NCBI RefSeq assembly: GCF_900156505.1
Contig: NZ_FTPR01000003.1
Span: 124,001 to 188,000 of the forward strand
Source of the DNA: Yoonia rosea
GTDB lineage: Bacteria; Pseudomonadota; Alphaproteobacteria; Rhodobacterales; Rhodobacteraceae
DNA: 64,000 bases
Direction: 5' to 3'
Shown here: in pieces, positions 8,575 to 16,387 of the stretch
Numbering within the stretch: position 1 is the first letter of the stretch
Layout: every line of letters begins with the position of its first letter
Notes under the pieces: model-generated
The model's database searches: none
Seen by the model: only the letters and a program-made list of their open reading frames with translations
Told to the model about the DNA's origin: nothing
Program-made: the position numbers and the translations under genes

Positions 8575-8760
8575 TCCCTGTTTATTGGCTGTTATCCGGG
8601 AAAAGCGGACCGGCGTATTAAGGCAACTGAGACGGTCGGGCCTTACACCACAGGATCAGTCCGCGCGGTCCGTCTCAGTCCGAGACAGCACGTTGCAAGC
8701 CGCGGAAGACACGCGGAAATTCAGGCCAAAACGGACATGGGAAAATGAGACTGGGGTAAG
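8575..8760. other. Non-coding spacer between IS6 relic and tRNA-Arg
   Basis: No convincing gene. It holds a 9-bp inverted repeat (8627-8635 with 8670-8678) separated by 34 nt. It lies immediately 3' of tRNA-Arg, a common integration site for mobile DNA, but I see no copy of the tRNA 3' end elsewhere in the window and no integrase. Confidence 0.4.
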
Positions 8761-8837
8761 TGGCGGACTGGGGAGGATTCGAACCCCCGACCCCTTGATT
8801 CGTAGTCAAGTACTCTATCCAACTGAGCTACCAATCC
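8761..8837 (-). tRNA. tRNA-Arg (anticodon ACG)
   Basis: 77 nt with genomically encoded CCA at 8761-8763. The acceptor stem GGATTGG pairs with CCAGTCC (one G-U), the D-arm starts TAGCTCAG, the anticodon loop is CTACGAA with anticodon ACG, and the T-arm is GGGGG-TTCGAAT-CCTCC. The ACG anticodon is normally edited to ICG by TadA and reads CGU/CGC/CGA. It is transcribed in the same direction as the histidine kinase operon just upstream. Confidence 0.97.
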
Positions 8838-8897
8838 GCGTATCGGGGGATTTAGACGGGGATTACCTGCGATGCAAGGCCCAATTCACATTCTTTC

Positions 8898-10298
8898 TCA
8901 TTCTGCTGCCGGAGCAAGCGCCATGTCCTCTTTTGGCAGTTGAATGAGAAAGGTCGTCCCTTGGGCGCTTGTTGATTTCAGCTCAAGCCGCCCGCCGTGG
9001 CCGCGCACCAGATCGGCCGCAATGACGAGCCCCAGACCCGAGCCGCCTTTGCGGACACCCCCCTGAAACGGCTGGAACAGATGTTCTTGCGCTTTCTTGG
9101 GCAGGCCTGGCCCTGTGTCGGTAATGGTCAGACACCATGTCAGATCATCCTCGACCGCTTGCAGCCCGATTTCACCGGGATCTCCGGTGGCCATGATGGC
9201 CTGACGGGCATTGCGCACAAGGTTGAAGATCGCGCGGTAGAGCTGCTCGCCATCGGCGCGCAGTGTCATGGTTGCGGGGATATCTTCGGCGAAAGACAGC
9301 GGGTAATCTGCGGCCGCCAACCTTTCGCTGTCGATCACATCGCCAACGATTTGCGCCAGATTAACGCGCGACAGACGCGGCGCAGGCTCATCAACCCGTC
9401 CGAAGGCCAGCGTTGTTTCGCACAGGTTCACCGCACGTGTGATCGAGCCCACCAGTTTCGGTGCCATGCGTTTGACCAAAGGATCATCGGACGATTCGAT
9501 GCGGTCGGTAAAGAGTTGCGCTGATGTCAGGATATTGCGCAGATCATGGCTTACCTTCGCCACAGCACCACCAAGCTGGGCCAGGCGCTCTTTCTGTTTC
9601 AGCGAGCTGGTCATCTGCGTTTGCATCGTCCGCAGCGCCTCTTCTGCGTCGCGTAGCTCGGTCACGCTGGCACGGGGTGTTATGATCTGGCGCGCATCCT
9701 CTGGGGCTTTGGCATAGGCTTGCATTTGGCTGACTACACCTTTGATCGGCCGCACCAAGAGGATCTGGACCGAAAGAAACAAAAGGCTCGCCGTGATGAT
9801 CGAGATAAAAGCCGAGAGGAACAGGATATTGCGCCCGTACTCCAAAAGCGCATTGCGCAGGGGCATTTCGTCCATTGTGACTTCGATCAAAAGTCCGCCG
9901 TCGCGTACCGGATGACCGATGACGCGCACGATCCGGTCTTCGGGATCGACAAGCGTGCGCAGGGCATCCGCGATCAAGGTCATCGCGCTGGGGTCGCGCA
10001 TGTCATAGGTCGCTGTGATGGGCGAGGGGATCGGTGACGACAGGGCAAGTTGCCGGATTTCATCGCGCCGCAGGACCACGTTATAGACCTCGGCATTGCG
10101 CAGCAACTCGCTCTCGAGTGCGGGGCTGATCATGTCATCAGCTTCCAGTGCCAGCGATGCAATCTGCGCGCGTTCAAGCCGCGCAAGCAGGTAATCCTCG
10201 CGGAAACGCGCGACCGAGGGCACGAAGATAAAGACCTCGGCCAGCATCACGAAGATCACCGTGAGGATCAGAAAGCGACCTGAAAGAGAGTTGGTCAT
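8898..10298 (-). CDS. Membrane sensor histidine kinase
   Basis: 466 aa. Two membrane segments (about 8-30 and 158-182) flank a periplasmic sensor region; then a HAMP-like linker (LVRPIKG near 181), the H-box with phospho-acceptor His251 in KVSHDLRN, an N-box LVRNARQAI near 370, DTGPGLP and GGSGLGL ATP-binding boxes. It autophosphorylates and passes phosphate to a response regulator, but no regulator gene lies beside it. It is 19 nt downstream of the flavoprotein gene, so both may be co-transcribed. The signal sensed is unknown. Confidence 0.92.
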   Translation of the reverse strand: MTNSLSGRFLILTVIFVMLAEVFIFVPSVARFREDYLLARLERAQIASLALEADDMISPALESELLRNAEVYNVVLRRDEIRQLALSSPIPSPITATYDMRDPSAMTLIADALRTLVDPEDRIVRVIGHPVRDGGLLIEVTMDEMPLRNALLEYGRNILFLSAFISIITASLLFLSVQILLVRPIKGVVSQMQAYAKAPEDARQIITPRASVTELRDAEEALRTMQTQMTSSLKQKERLAQLGGAVAKVSHDLRNILTSAQLFTDRIESSDDPLVKRMAPKLVGSITRAVNLCETTLAFGRVDEPAPRLSRVNLAQIVGDVIDSERLAAADYPLSFAEDIPATMTLRADGEQLYRAIFNLVRNARQAIMATGDPGEIGLQAVEDDLTWCLTITDTGPGLPKKAQEHLFQPFQGGVRKGGSGLGLVIAADLVRGHGGRLELKSTSAQGTTFLIQLPKEDMALAPAAE

Positions 10299-10317
10299 AT
10301 TGCCTCGTTTTAGCGGC

Positions 10318-11736
10318 CTATGGCAGCCAACGCTGCACGAAGCCTACGACACGCTTTACCGTGGGGTTATCAAAAAGTCTCGGGCTAAAATAGGCACCTG
10401 CAGCGCGTTTGTTAACCTCACTGACCGTCGGATAGGGCAGGACGGTATTGGCAATGGCCGACATCTTCATCTTGTTGGCAATCGCCATGGCCCACATGCC
10501 GATCAGCTCGCCCGCCATATGCCCCGCAATCGAAGCCCCGACAGGGCGGCCTTTCACAACCATCACCTTGATCAGACCCTTGGTCTTGCGTTCCGCAATC
10601 AGGCGGTCGTTATGGTGGAAATCAAAACGCACGACCTCCAGCGCAGGCCCAAACTTCTTTTTCGCCTGCGCCTCGGTCAGGCCAACTTGGGCCAGTTCTG
10701 GATCGGTATAGGTGGCCCATGGGATGTGATCGGTCCGCTGCTTGGACGGCAGACCAAACAGCATTGACCGGATCAGCACGCCGGCATGATAGCCCGCGAC
10801 ATGTGTGAATTGCAGCCCACCTGCCACATCGCCTGCGGCATAAACCTTTTTGTTGGTGACAGAGCGCAGATCAGGTCCAACCTTGAGCCCTGCGCGATCA
10901 TGGGCGATCCCGCCTGCATCCAGATCAAGCTTTTCGGTATTCACCTTGCGCCCCACCGCCATCAGCAGGTGTGATCCGGTGAAATCCCCCTTGGGAGTGT
11001 GCACCGTGATCGTATCACCCTTGGCGCTGATCTTTTCGGCCTGCGCGTCTTCAACGATATTCACGCCTTCGGCACGCAGGTTCTCCAGGACGATCGCGGC
11101 CATTTCGGGATCGTCCTTGCCGAATGCTTTGGCCCCTTCAATGACGGTTACATTGCAGCCCAGCCGCCGGTGTGCCTGCGCCATTTCCATGCCGATGGGA
11201 CCGCCACCAATGATCAGCAGGTGTTTGGGCTTTTCACGCAGATCAAAGATATTCTCGTTGGTGTAATAGGTGACATCCTCAATTCCCGGGATCGGCGGGA
11301 CAAAGGGGCCAGAGCCCGTGGCAACCACAAAACGGCGTGCTTCGATGATGGTGTCACCTGCCTGCACTTCGGTCCGCGAGATGAACTTGCCGAACTCGGT
11401 AATCACCTGCACACCCAGCCCCTCGAACCGTTCAACGCTGTCCACAGGCGCGATGGTGGCGATGACGTCTGCGACATGGTCCTTGGCGGCGGCATAATCG
11501 ACCGTTGGCTCCACCTCGGCCACACCGTAGGGTGCGCCATGCGACATGGCATAGGCCTGTTTGGCCGATGCGATCAGTGCCTTGGACGGCACGCAGCCAT
11601 AGTTCAGGCAATCGCCGCCCATCTTGTGGCCTTCGAGCAGGACAACCTTTGCGCCCATCTGCACTGCGCCTGCGGCGATCGACAATCCGCCCGAGCCTGC
11701 GCCAATGATGCAAATATCTGTTTTGATCCGGTTCAT
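10318..11736 (-). CDS. Class I flavoprotein disulfide reductase (mercuric reductase/lipoamide dehydrogenase-like)
   Basis: 472 aa. An N-terminal FAD Rossmann motif GAGSGGLS (about 12-19) is followed by the redox-active disulfide in GGDCLNYGCVPSK (about 40-52), a NAD(P)-binding GGGPIGMEMA near 177, AAGDVAGG near 306, and a C-terminal dimerisation domain ending in PYPTVSEVNKR. MerA's extra C-terminal Cys pair and N-terminal metal-binding domain are absent, so mercuric reductase activity is not supported. The gene is 3 nt after the TVP38 gene; this pairing recurs in proteobacteria but its joint role is unclear. Confidence 0.88.
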   Translation of the reverse strand: MNRIKTDICIIGAGSGGLSIAAGAVQMGAKVVLLEGHKMGGDCLNYGCVPSKALIASAKQAYAMSHGAPYGVAEVEPTVDYAAAKDHVADVIATIAPVDSVERFEGLGVQVITEFGKFISRTEVQAGDTIIEARRFVVATGSGPFVPPIPGIEDVTYYTNENIFDLREKPKHLLIIGGGPIGMEMAQAHRRLGCNVTVIEGAKAFGKDDPEMAAIVLENLRAEGVNIVEDAQAEKISAKGDTITVHTPKGDFTGSHLLMAVGRKVNTEKLDLDAGGIAHDRAGLKVGPDLRSVTNKKVYAAGDVAGGLQFTHVAGYHAGVLIRSMLFGLPSKQRTDHIPWATYTDPELAQVGLTEAQAKKKFGPALEVVRFDFHHNDRLIAERKTKGLIKVMVVKGRPVGASIAGHMAGELIGMWAMAIANKMKMSAIANTVLPYPTVSEVNKRAAGAYFSPRLFDNPTVKRVVGFVQRWLP

Positions 11737-11739
11737 ATC

Positions 11740-12474
11740 TTAAAGACCTTTCTTGCCGCGCAAAGCGTTGATCAGGATGGGCAGTGCGGCCAGCACACAA
11801 AGACCGATGATCGGGAAAATAATCTGGGGTTCAAAGATAATCCCGAGGTTCGGGGTCTCACCACGGGCAAAAACCTCGCCCAGACCGGCACCGACCGAGG
11901 TGTAGACAACAGAGCCGGGGATAATGCCAAGGAAAGTCGAGATCACAAAGCGATGCAGGGGCACCTCAAGGAAGGATGGAATCAGGTTCGCCAGAAAGAA
12001 CGGCACAGCCGGCACAAGCCGGATGAGGAACAGCATCGACCACTGGTTTTCATCAATTCCGTCCTTGATCTTTTTCACTGTCCCTTCCGCGTTCTCCAGT
12101 TTCTTGCCAAGGCTTTCCCCAAACCCCCAGCGCGCGGCCAGAAAGATCGCCGTTGCGCCGATTGTGGCTGCGGTCATATTGAACAAGGCACCCGGGAAGG
12201 TCGCAAAGAGAAATCCGCCGGTGAGTGTCGCGATGGTCGCACCGGGCAGGGAGAAGGCCACGATCACAACGTAAGCGGCAATAAACACCAGCACGGTCAT
12301 GAAATAGTTGGCATCCCGGAACGCCAGCAGCGTCTCGCGGTTTTCAGCCAAGGCCTCGAACGTCAGGTAGTCGCGCAGAAAGTAGGCGCCAAGAATGGCC
12401 ACAATAATAATCACAATCAAAGGCAGCTTCTTGAGAAGCGGGTTGGCGGGGGCATCGGGCATATCGGTCATCAC
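11740..12474 (-). CDS. TVP38/TMEM64 (DedA-like) family membrane protein
   Basis: 244 aa with about five or six hydrophobic segments. The central SNARE-associated Golgi-protein region is visible as FSLPGATIATLTGGFLF followed by IRLVPAVPFFLAN and LGIIPGSVVYTSVGAGLG. Proteins of this superfamily are proposed lipid scramblases or transporters of the inner membrane. First gene of the three-gene minus-strand set with the flavoprotein and the histidine kinase. ATG 12474 is used; an ATG two codons into the frame is also possible. Confidence 0.88.
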   Translation of the reverse strand: MMTDMPDAPANPLLKKLPLIVIIIVAILGAYFLRDYLTFEALAENRETLLAFRDANYFMTVLVFIAAYVVIVAFSLPGATIATLTGGFLFATFPGALFNMTAATIGATAIFLAARWGFGESLGKKLENAEGTVKKIKDGIDENQWSMLFLIRLVPAVPFFLANLIPSFLEVPLHRFVISTFLGIIPGSVVYTSVGAGLGEVFARGETPNLGIIFEPQIIFPIIGLCVLAALPILINALRGKKGL

Positions 12475-12759
12475 ATTGTGTCCTGTTTGGCGTCAATTCG
12501 CTGCTGTATTAAATGGACTGATCAGCTTGGTCAGGGTACCCACTTCACAGCCCATTGATGCAAAGCCCCCCGGATGTTTCAGTTTCGGGGTGTGCTCTGT
12601 GAGGATTGAAACATTTGGCGGCGCATAAATCTGCGAAATGTTGCAGTTTCATCCCGCCTGTTGCGTTGACATGATGCCACCCCCCCTCTAAAGGACGGGT
12701 CTGAATTGTAGACAGGCCTCGAATCCTTTTGGGTTTGGCCGTAAACCGGAGAGCACGCT
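12475..12759 (+). promoter_or_regulatory. Intergenic region with probable rpmH promoter
   Basis: TTGACA at 12666-12671, a 17-nt spacer and TAAAGG at 12689-12694 make a good -35 and a weak -10 about 65 bp ahead of rpmH. The rest of the 285-bp spacer holds no gene I can support. An imperfect dyad, tgtttca near 12569 and tgaaaca near 12605, is present but unassigned. Confidence 0.5.
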
Positions 12760-12894
12760 ATGAAGCGCACGTTCCAACCATCAAACCGGGTTCGCAAGAA
12801 CCGCCACGGATTCCGCGCACGCATGGCCACAAAGGCTGGTCGCAAGATCCTGAACAATCGCCGTGCCAAAGGCCGCGCGAAGCTGAGCGCGTAA
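12760..12894 (+). CDS. rpmH: 50S ribosomal protein L34
   Basis: 44 aa, the standard length. It starts MKRTFQPS and contains the typical [11 protein letters not shown] and [11 protein letters not shown] stretches of L34, an extremely basic protein of the large ribosomal subunit. A GGAG ribosome site lies about 9 nt before the ATG. It heads the rpmH-rnpA-yidD cluster common near the origin in many bacteria. Confidence 0.98.
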   Translation: MKRTFQPSNRVRKNRHGFRARMATKAGRKILNNRRAKGRAKLSA

Positions 12895-12908
12895 GCGCGA
12901 CAGCCGTT

Positions 12909-13295
12909 TTGACCGATTTGAAACCGCCGGTTGCGCCTGTGTCAGGCACTCCGGCGGTTTCTGTTTGCGTATTGACCAAGCGCGCCGACTTTGTGCGCGC
13001 GTCACACGCCCACAGGCAAGGCACCCCCGGCATCCATCTTCAGGGGCGCAAACGCGCCGAGGGGGAGGCGGCGGGCATCCGTGTCGGCTATACCTGTTCC
13101 AAGAAAGTCGGCAACGCCGTTGCCCGCAACCGCGCCAAACGGCGCTTACGCGAGGTCGCACGCATCGTCCTGCCTGAAATGGGCCGTGATGGCTGGGATT
13201 ATGTGCTGGTGGGGCGCAAAGACCTGACTGCGACACTCGGCTTTGATACCCTCCTCGCCGATATGCGCCGCGCGATGAAAAAGCTCCACACATGA
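12909..13295 (+). CDS. rnpA: Ribonuclease P protein component
   Basis: About 128 aa from the chosen start. The signature [10 protein letters not shown] (RNR motif) and the preceding [14 protein letters not shown] are clear; the protein binds the catalytic RNase P RNA to mature tRNA 5' ends. No ATG is available between the rpmH stop and the conserved part; TTG at 12909 is the likely start, with TTG at 12918 as alternative. The frame extends upstream through rpmH, but that is overlap with L34 coding. Its 3' end overlaps the yidD start. Confidence 0.9.
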   Translation: MTDLKPPVAPVSGTPAVSVCVLTKRADFVRASHAHRQGTPGIHLQGRKRAEGEAAGIRVGYTCSKKVGNAVARNRAKRRLREVARIVLPEMGRDGWDYVLVGRKDLTATLGFDTLLADMRRAMKKLHT

Positions 13296-13513
13296 GCCCG
13301 GCCGCCTATATTGTGTCACTGCCTGTCCGCGCCTACAGGCTCGTGCTGTCACCATGGGTGGGGATGAGCTGCCGCTATCACCCGACGTGCTCGGCCTATT
13401 CCTTGGAAGCGCTGGAAAAGCACGGGGCAATCAAGGGCAGCTATCTGACGGTCCGGCGTATCCTGCGCTGCCACCCATGGGGCGGGTCGGGGATTGATAA
13501 CGTACCGGACTAG
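13292..13513 (+). CDS. yidD: Membrane protein insertion efficiency factor YidD
   Basis: 73 aa with the conserved [13 protein letters not shown] and HPWGGSG motifs of YidD, a small amphipathic inner-membrane protein that assists YidC-dependent insertion. The start overlaps the rnpA stop (ATGA). In many alphaproteobacteria yidC follows directly; here the next gene is on the other strand and unrelated, so yidC is not next to it. Confidence 0.95.
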   Translation: MSPAAYIVSLPVRAYRLVLSPWVGMSCRYHPTCSAYSLEALEKHGAIKGSYLTVRRILRCHPWGGSGIDNVPD

Positions 13514-13604
13514 GAACAGTTTGTTCTCAAGGCAACTGCGCAGTCGCGGCGAATGACTATTTTGAACCCAAGATGGCGCATGCTGCGGGTTGTACGAATG
13601 TCCG

Positions 13605-14111
13605 CTAAATTGAGACATGCGGGCTTGGTTCCTCGCCACACAAAAACGACTTCAGACTGTTCTTGAAGAAGTGGTTCCAGCCATCTAGGCAAATCTCCCA
13701 GCAGTTCAGCATCGGCGTTAATCCTTCGTGAGTCATTTTGATCTCGGTTTTGCCTCCAATGGTTTTGAACTCCCAGATGATCTTTGTTCCCAGCCACTCT
13801 TGATCGATCTCCTTCGGTTGTCCTTCGACTTTATGATGCGCGTCTGTGCAGATCATCTTGATACAGTTGGGCCTTTCGAAAGACGTGGCCTCGAAAGTCC
13901 AGAACCCATAGTCCGGCGGGAACCGCGCAGTCACTTTGTCTCCAACCCCGTTGAGGCCCCCTTCGGTGGACCGGGTCCACCACTTGTCCATCTGCGTCGC
14001 AACAGCTTGGAAACAGGCCTCTTGAGATGCAGACACTTGGATGATTTCTTCATAGTTTTTTGGCAGTTCGGTCACGGTAAGCTCCATCGTGGTGATTTGA
14101 GCTAGACTCAC
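13605..14111 (-). CDS. SRPBCC (AHSA1-like) domain protein
   Basis: 168 aa with a START/SRPBCC-type hydrophobic-pocket fold: the opening YEEIIQVSASQEACFQAVAT, then EGGLNGVGDKVT and IIWEFKTIGGKTEIKMTHEGL, ending with a C-terminal helix (WNHFFKNSLKSFL). Catalytic function is not predictable. A start nine codons later (MELTV) is possible. It is divergent from an HxlR regulator with a palindrome between them, so it is probably that regulator's target. Codon use is less GC-rich than neighbours, hinting at transfer. Confidence 0.8.
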   Translation of the reverse strand: MSLAQITTMELTVTELPKNYEEIIQVSASQEACFQAVATQMDKWWTRSTEGGLNGVGDKVTARFPPDYGFWTFEATSFERPNCIKMICTDAHHKVEGQPKEIDQEWLGTKIIWEFKTIGGKTEIKMTHEGLTPMLNCWEICLDGWNHFFKNSLKSFLCGEEPSPHVSI

Positions 14112-14143
14112 TCAATGCATTCAGTTTGAAAAGTAGGCAGTTT

Positions 14144-14163
14144 TTTGATACTTAAGTATCAAA
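14144..14163. promoter_or_regulatory. Perfect 20-bp palindrome, likely HxlR operator
   Basis: tttgatacttaagtatcaaa is a perfect palindrome in the spacer between the SRPBCC gene and the HxlR gene. HxlR-family regulators bind dyads rich in tact/agta, and this position would control both promoters. It is the only perfect dyad of this length I noticed in the window. Binding is inference. Confidence 0.65.
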
Positions 14164-14184
14164 TTAATACTATTGGAGATTCAG

Positions 14185-14520
14185 TTGCACGACAATTCGA
14201 GTTCGAACCTTTGCCCAGCACCGCTTGTCTTTGCGATGATCGGTGGAAAATGGAAGCTGACAATATTGCAGATACTCATCTTTGATGGAACAAAGAGATT
14301 TGGCGAACTTCGGAAAGCGATCCCTGAAATCACACAGACAATGCTGACAAAGCAACTACGGGACCTTGAACACGATGGTCTTGTCAAAAGAGAGATCTAT
14401 GCCGAGGTGCCACCAAAAGTTGAATACAGCGCCACTGAAGACGGCGTCGGGCTAATGCCCGCATTCAAGGAAATGCACTCATGGTGGGAAACACGAAAGC
14501 GTTCGCCAAAGGTCTCATAA
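14185..14520 (+). CDS. HxlR family winged-helix transcriptional regulator
   Basis: About 111 aa. Typical HxlR content: CPAPL with the N-terminal Cys, GGKWKLTILQIL, FGELRKAIPEITQTMLTKQLRDLE (recognition helix) and a wing ending YSATEDG. GGAG at 14175-14178 sits at good spacing for a TTG start at 14185; no ATG is available at the N-terminus. It is divergent from the SRPBCC gene. The N-terminal Cys raises the possibility of redox sensing, as known for some family members. Confidence 0.88.
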   Translation: MHDNSSSNLCPAPLVFAMIGGKWKLTILQILIFDGTKRFGELRKAIPEITQTMLTKQLRDLEHDGLVKREIYAEVPPKVEYSATEDGVGLMPAFKEMHSWWETRKRSPKVS

Positions 14521-14620
14521 GTGCAGCGATATCGTTGGAGCGGACATTCGACACCGCGGGCCTAACGGCAGCAATGTCCCGCAAACCAGCTATTGCTGCT
14601 TCGCGGGCGCAGTCCGCCAC

Positions 14621-15157
14621 CTAGAGCTTCTCAAAGGAAATTGTTACCGTCCCGATATCCAGTCCATAGCGTTTGACATATGCCAGGTTCAGCAACCTGT
14701 CGTCCGCCAAGAGCCACATCCAGTCATCAAAGGTCACACGCAGGGTTTCTGTCTCGCCCGTGGCTGACGGCACTGGCAAGTCAATCTCGTATTTCCAGTT
14801 AAAGCGGTCGCCTTGTTCCTCTCCTGTCGCCTGCCCGATCACGCCCGGGGCCGTGCCGACCCAGCTATCCGGCCCGGTCTTGGTCAGGGTCCATATCCGT
14901 TGCTCGGTCGACCCGTCTTCATAGACAAAATCCTCAACCAATCTAAGCCGCTCACCATCCCAGTCACCCGCGATATTCACAACAAAGCTGCGCCGTACCG
15001 TGCCGAGGATGTCCTGAAACTGCCCGTAGGCCACCAGTTCCCCGTCAAAGAATTCTTCAAGGTTCAATTTGCGGTCGCTGAGGCTGGGGTCATCAAAGGA
15101 CGGTTTGCCAGTGCAGGCGGCGAGCAGGGCGAAGGCGGCGGCAAGGATAAGGCGCAT
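14621..15157 (-). CDS. DUF3833 family lipoprotein
   Basis: About 178 aa. Signal peptide with lipobox LLAAC, so lipid-anchored at about residue 15. The mature part matches the DUF3833 pattern (LNLEEFFDGELVAYGQFQD, DGSTEQRIWTL, FDDWMWLLADDRLLN). Function is unknown. The ATG at 15157 has GGAGA upstream; an ATG four codons earlier is less well placed. Single gene, divergent from the ttcA-like gene. Confidence 0.88.
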   Translation of the reverse strand: MRLILAAAFALLAACTGKPSFDDPSLSDRKLNLEEFFDGELVAYGQFQDILGTVRRSFVVNIAGDWDGERLRLVEDFVYEDGSTEQRIWTLTKTGPDSWVGTAPGVIGQATGEEQGDRFNWKYEIDLPVPSATGETETLRVTFDDWMWLLADDRLLNLAYVKRYGLDIGTVTISFEKL

Positions 15158-15247
15158 GATATTCTCCAATGACTTATTTCTGATACGCAGGCCAATGGGT
15201 TTCGGATGCCTCTAGGCAGATCACCGGCGTTCTGGCATATCGAAAAC

Positions 15248-16108
15248 ATGCTAGATGAATCTGAAATCCACCCGCTGTTTTACGGCGCCCCGACCACAAC
15301 CGAGTTCAAGAAGCTGCGCAAGCGGATTGTCCGCTATACGCGCGAGGCGATTGAGCAATACGGCATGATCGAGCGCGATGCCAAATGGCTGGTTTGCCTT
15401 TCCGGTGGCAAGGACAGCTATACACTCTTGGCGGTGCTCTACGAGCTGAAGTGGCGTGGCCTGCTGCCTGTTGAACTCGTGGCCTGCAACCTTGATCAGG
15501 GCCAGCCCGGATTTCCGGCGACGGTCCTGCCGGAGTTTCTGGAAAAGATGGGTGTCCCGCACCGGATTGAATATCAGGATACCTATTCGATTGTGATGGA
15601 TAAGGTGCCGCAGGGGCGAACCTTCTGCGCGCTGTGTTCGCGTTTGCGCCGTGGTAATCTCTACCGCATCGCGCGCGAAGAGGGATGCTCCGCTGTCGTG
15701 CTTGGCCATCACCGCGATGATATCCTTGAGACATTCTTTATGAACCTCTTCCATGGCGGGCGACTTGCGACAATGCCGCCAAAACTGGTCAATGAGGAGG
15801 GTGATTTGTTCCTATACCGCCCTTTGGCCCATGTCGCCGAGATTGATTGCGAGAAATTTGCGCAGGCGATGAACTATCCAATCATTCCCTGTGATCTGTG
15901 CGGATCGCAAGACGGATTGCAGCGCCAGCAGGTCAAACAGATCCTTGATGGATGGGAAAAGAACAGTCCGGGACGCAGGCAGGTCATGTTCCGCGCCTTG
16001 ATGAACGCGCGCCCGTCACATTTGCTTGATCCCAAACTGTTCGATTTTGCCGCGTTGCAGCGTAATTCCTCACCCATGCGCGGGTTTGATGATGTGGATG
16101 AGGGCTAA
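15248..16108 (+). CDS. ttcA: tRNA 2-thiocytidine synthetase TtcA-like (PP-loop ATPase)
   Basis: 286 aa from ATG 15248. The PP-loop SGGKDS (about 52-57) binds [13 protein letters not shown] and CDLCGSQ carry the Cys residues that hold the iron-sulfur cluster; [14 protein letters not shown] is the family motif. TtcA thiolates cytidine 32 of tRNA. The C-terminal [15 protein letters not shown] is also typical. The upstream in-frame ATG (15206) is less likely. Monocistronic by position. Confidence 0.92.
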   Translation: MLDESEIHPLFYGAPTTTEFKKLRKRIVRYTREAIEQYGMIERDAKWLVCLSGGKDSYTLLAVLYELKWRGLLPVELVACNLDQGQPGFPATVLPEFLEKMGVPHRIEYQDTYSIVMDKVPQGRTFCALCSRLRRGNLYRIAREEGCSAVVLGHHRDDILETFFMNLFHGGRLATMPPKLVNEEGDLFLYRPLAHVAEIDCEKFAQAMNYPIIPCDLCGSQDGLQRQQVKQILDGWEKNSPGRRQVMFRALMNARPSHLLDPKLFDFAALQRNSSPMRGFDDVDEG

Positions 16109-16387
16109 GACCCCCTTTAGAAACGACAATGATGCCTCAAACCGCGATTCCGTGCCTTGTGTTATGATGCTGTGAGTGCAAACTATTCGGAATGTGGCGA
16201 GACTGTGGAAAGGCTGACTGCGCTAATGCTTTGCAATTTCAGAAAATCTTTAAGTGAACGGCTTTCTGATTGTTGCGCGAAGTAGCATAATTAACCAATC
16301 AATGTCAGCATTTCCCTAGTTTCGCCCGTTCTGCATTGTCTTGTCTCGAGACTTATCCGCTGATGCATTGCTGGAGCTTTGAATAAA
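16109..16387. other. Intergenic region, no gene seen
   Basis: 279 bp between the ttcA-like gene and the PBP-OmpA gene. AT-richer than its neighbours, so it presumably holds the downstream promoter, but I cannot pick one hexamer pair with confidence. GGAG at 16373-16376 serves the downstream ATG at 16388. Confidence 0.4.

Noticed and set aside
8570..8947. 125 aa plus-strand frame with a GGLGRIRTPDPL-like stretch
   Set aside because: It reads antisense through tRNA-Arg(ACG); this 'RIRTPDP' pattern is a known spurious translation of tRNA antisense.
10318..11736. Naming the flavoprotein as mercuric reductase
   Set aside because: The active disulfide is shared by the whole class; MerA's C-terminal Cys pair and metal-binding domain are not present, and no mer genes are nearby.
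10999..12558. 519 aa plus-strand frame
   Set aside because: Antisense shadow of the flavoprotein and TVP38 genes with Gln/His/Arg-rich, low-information protein; the minus-strand frames carry clear motifs.
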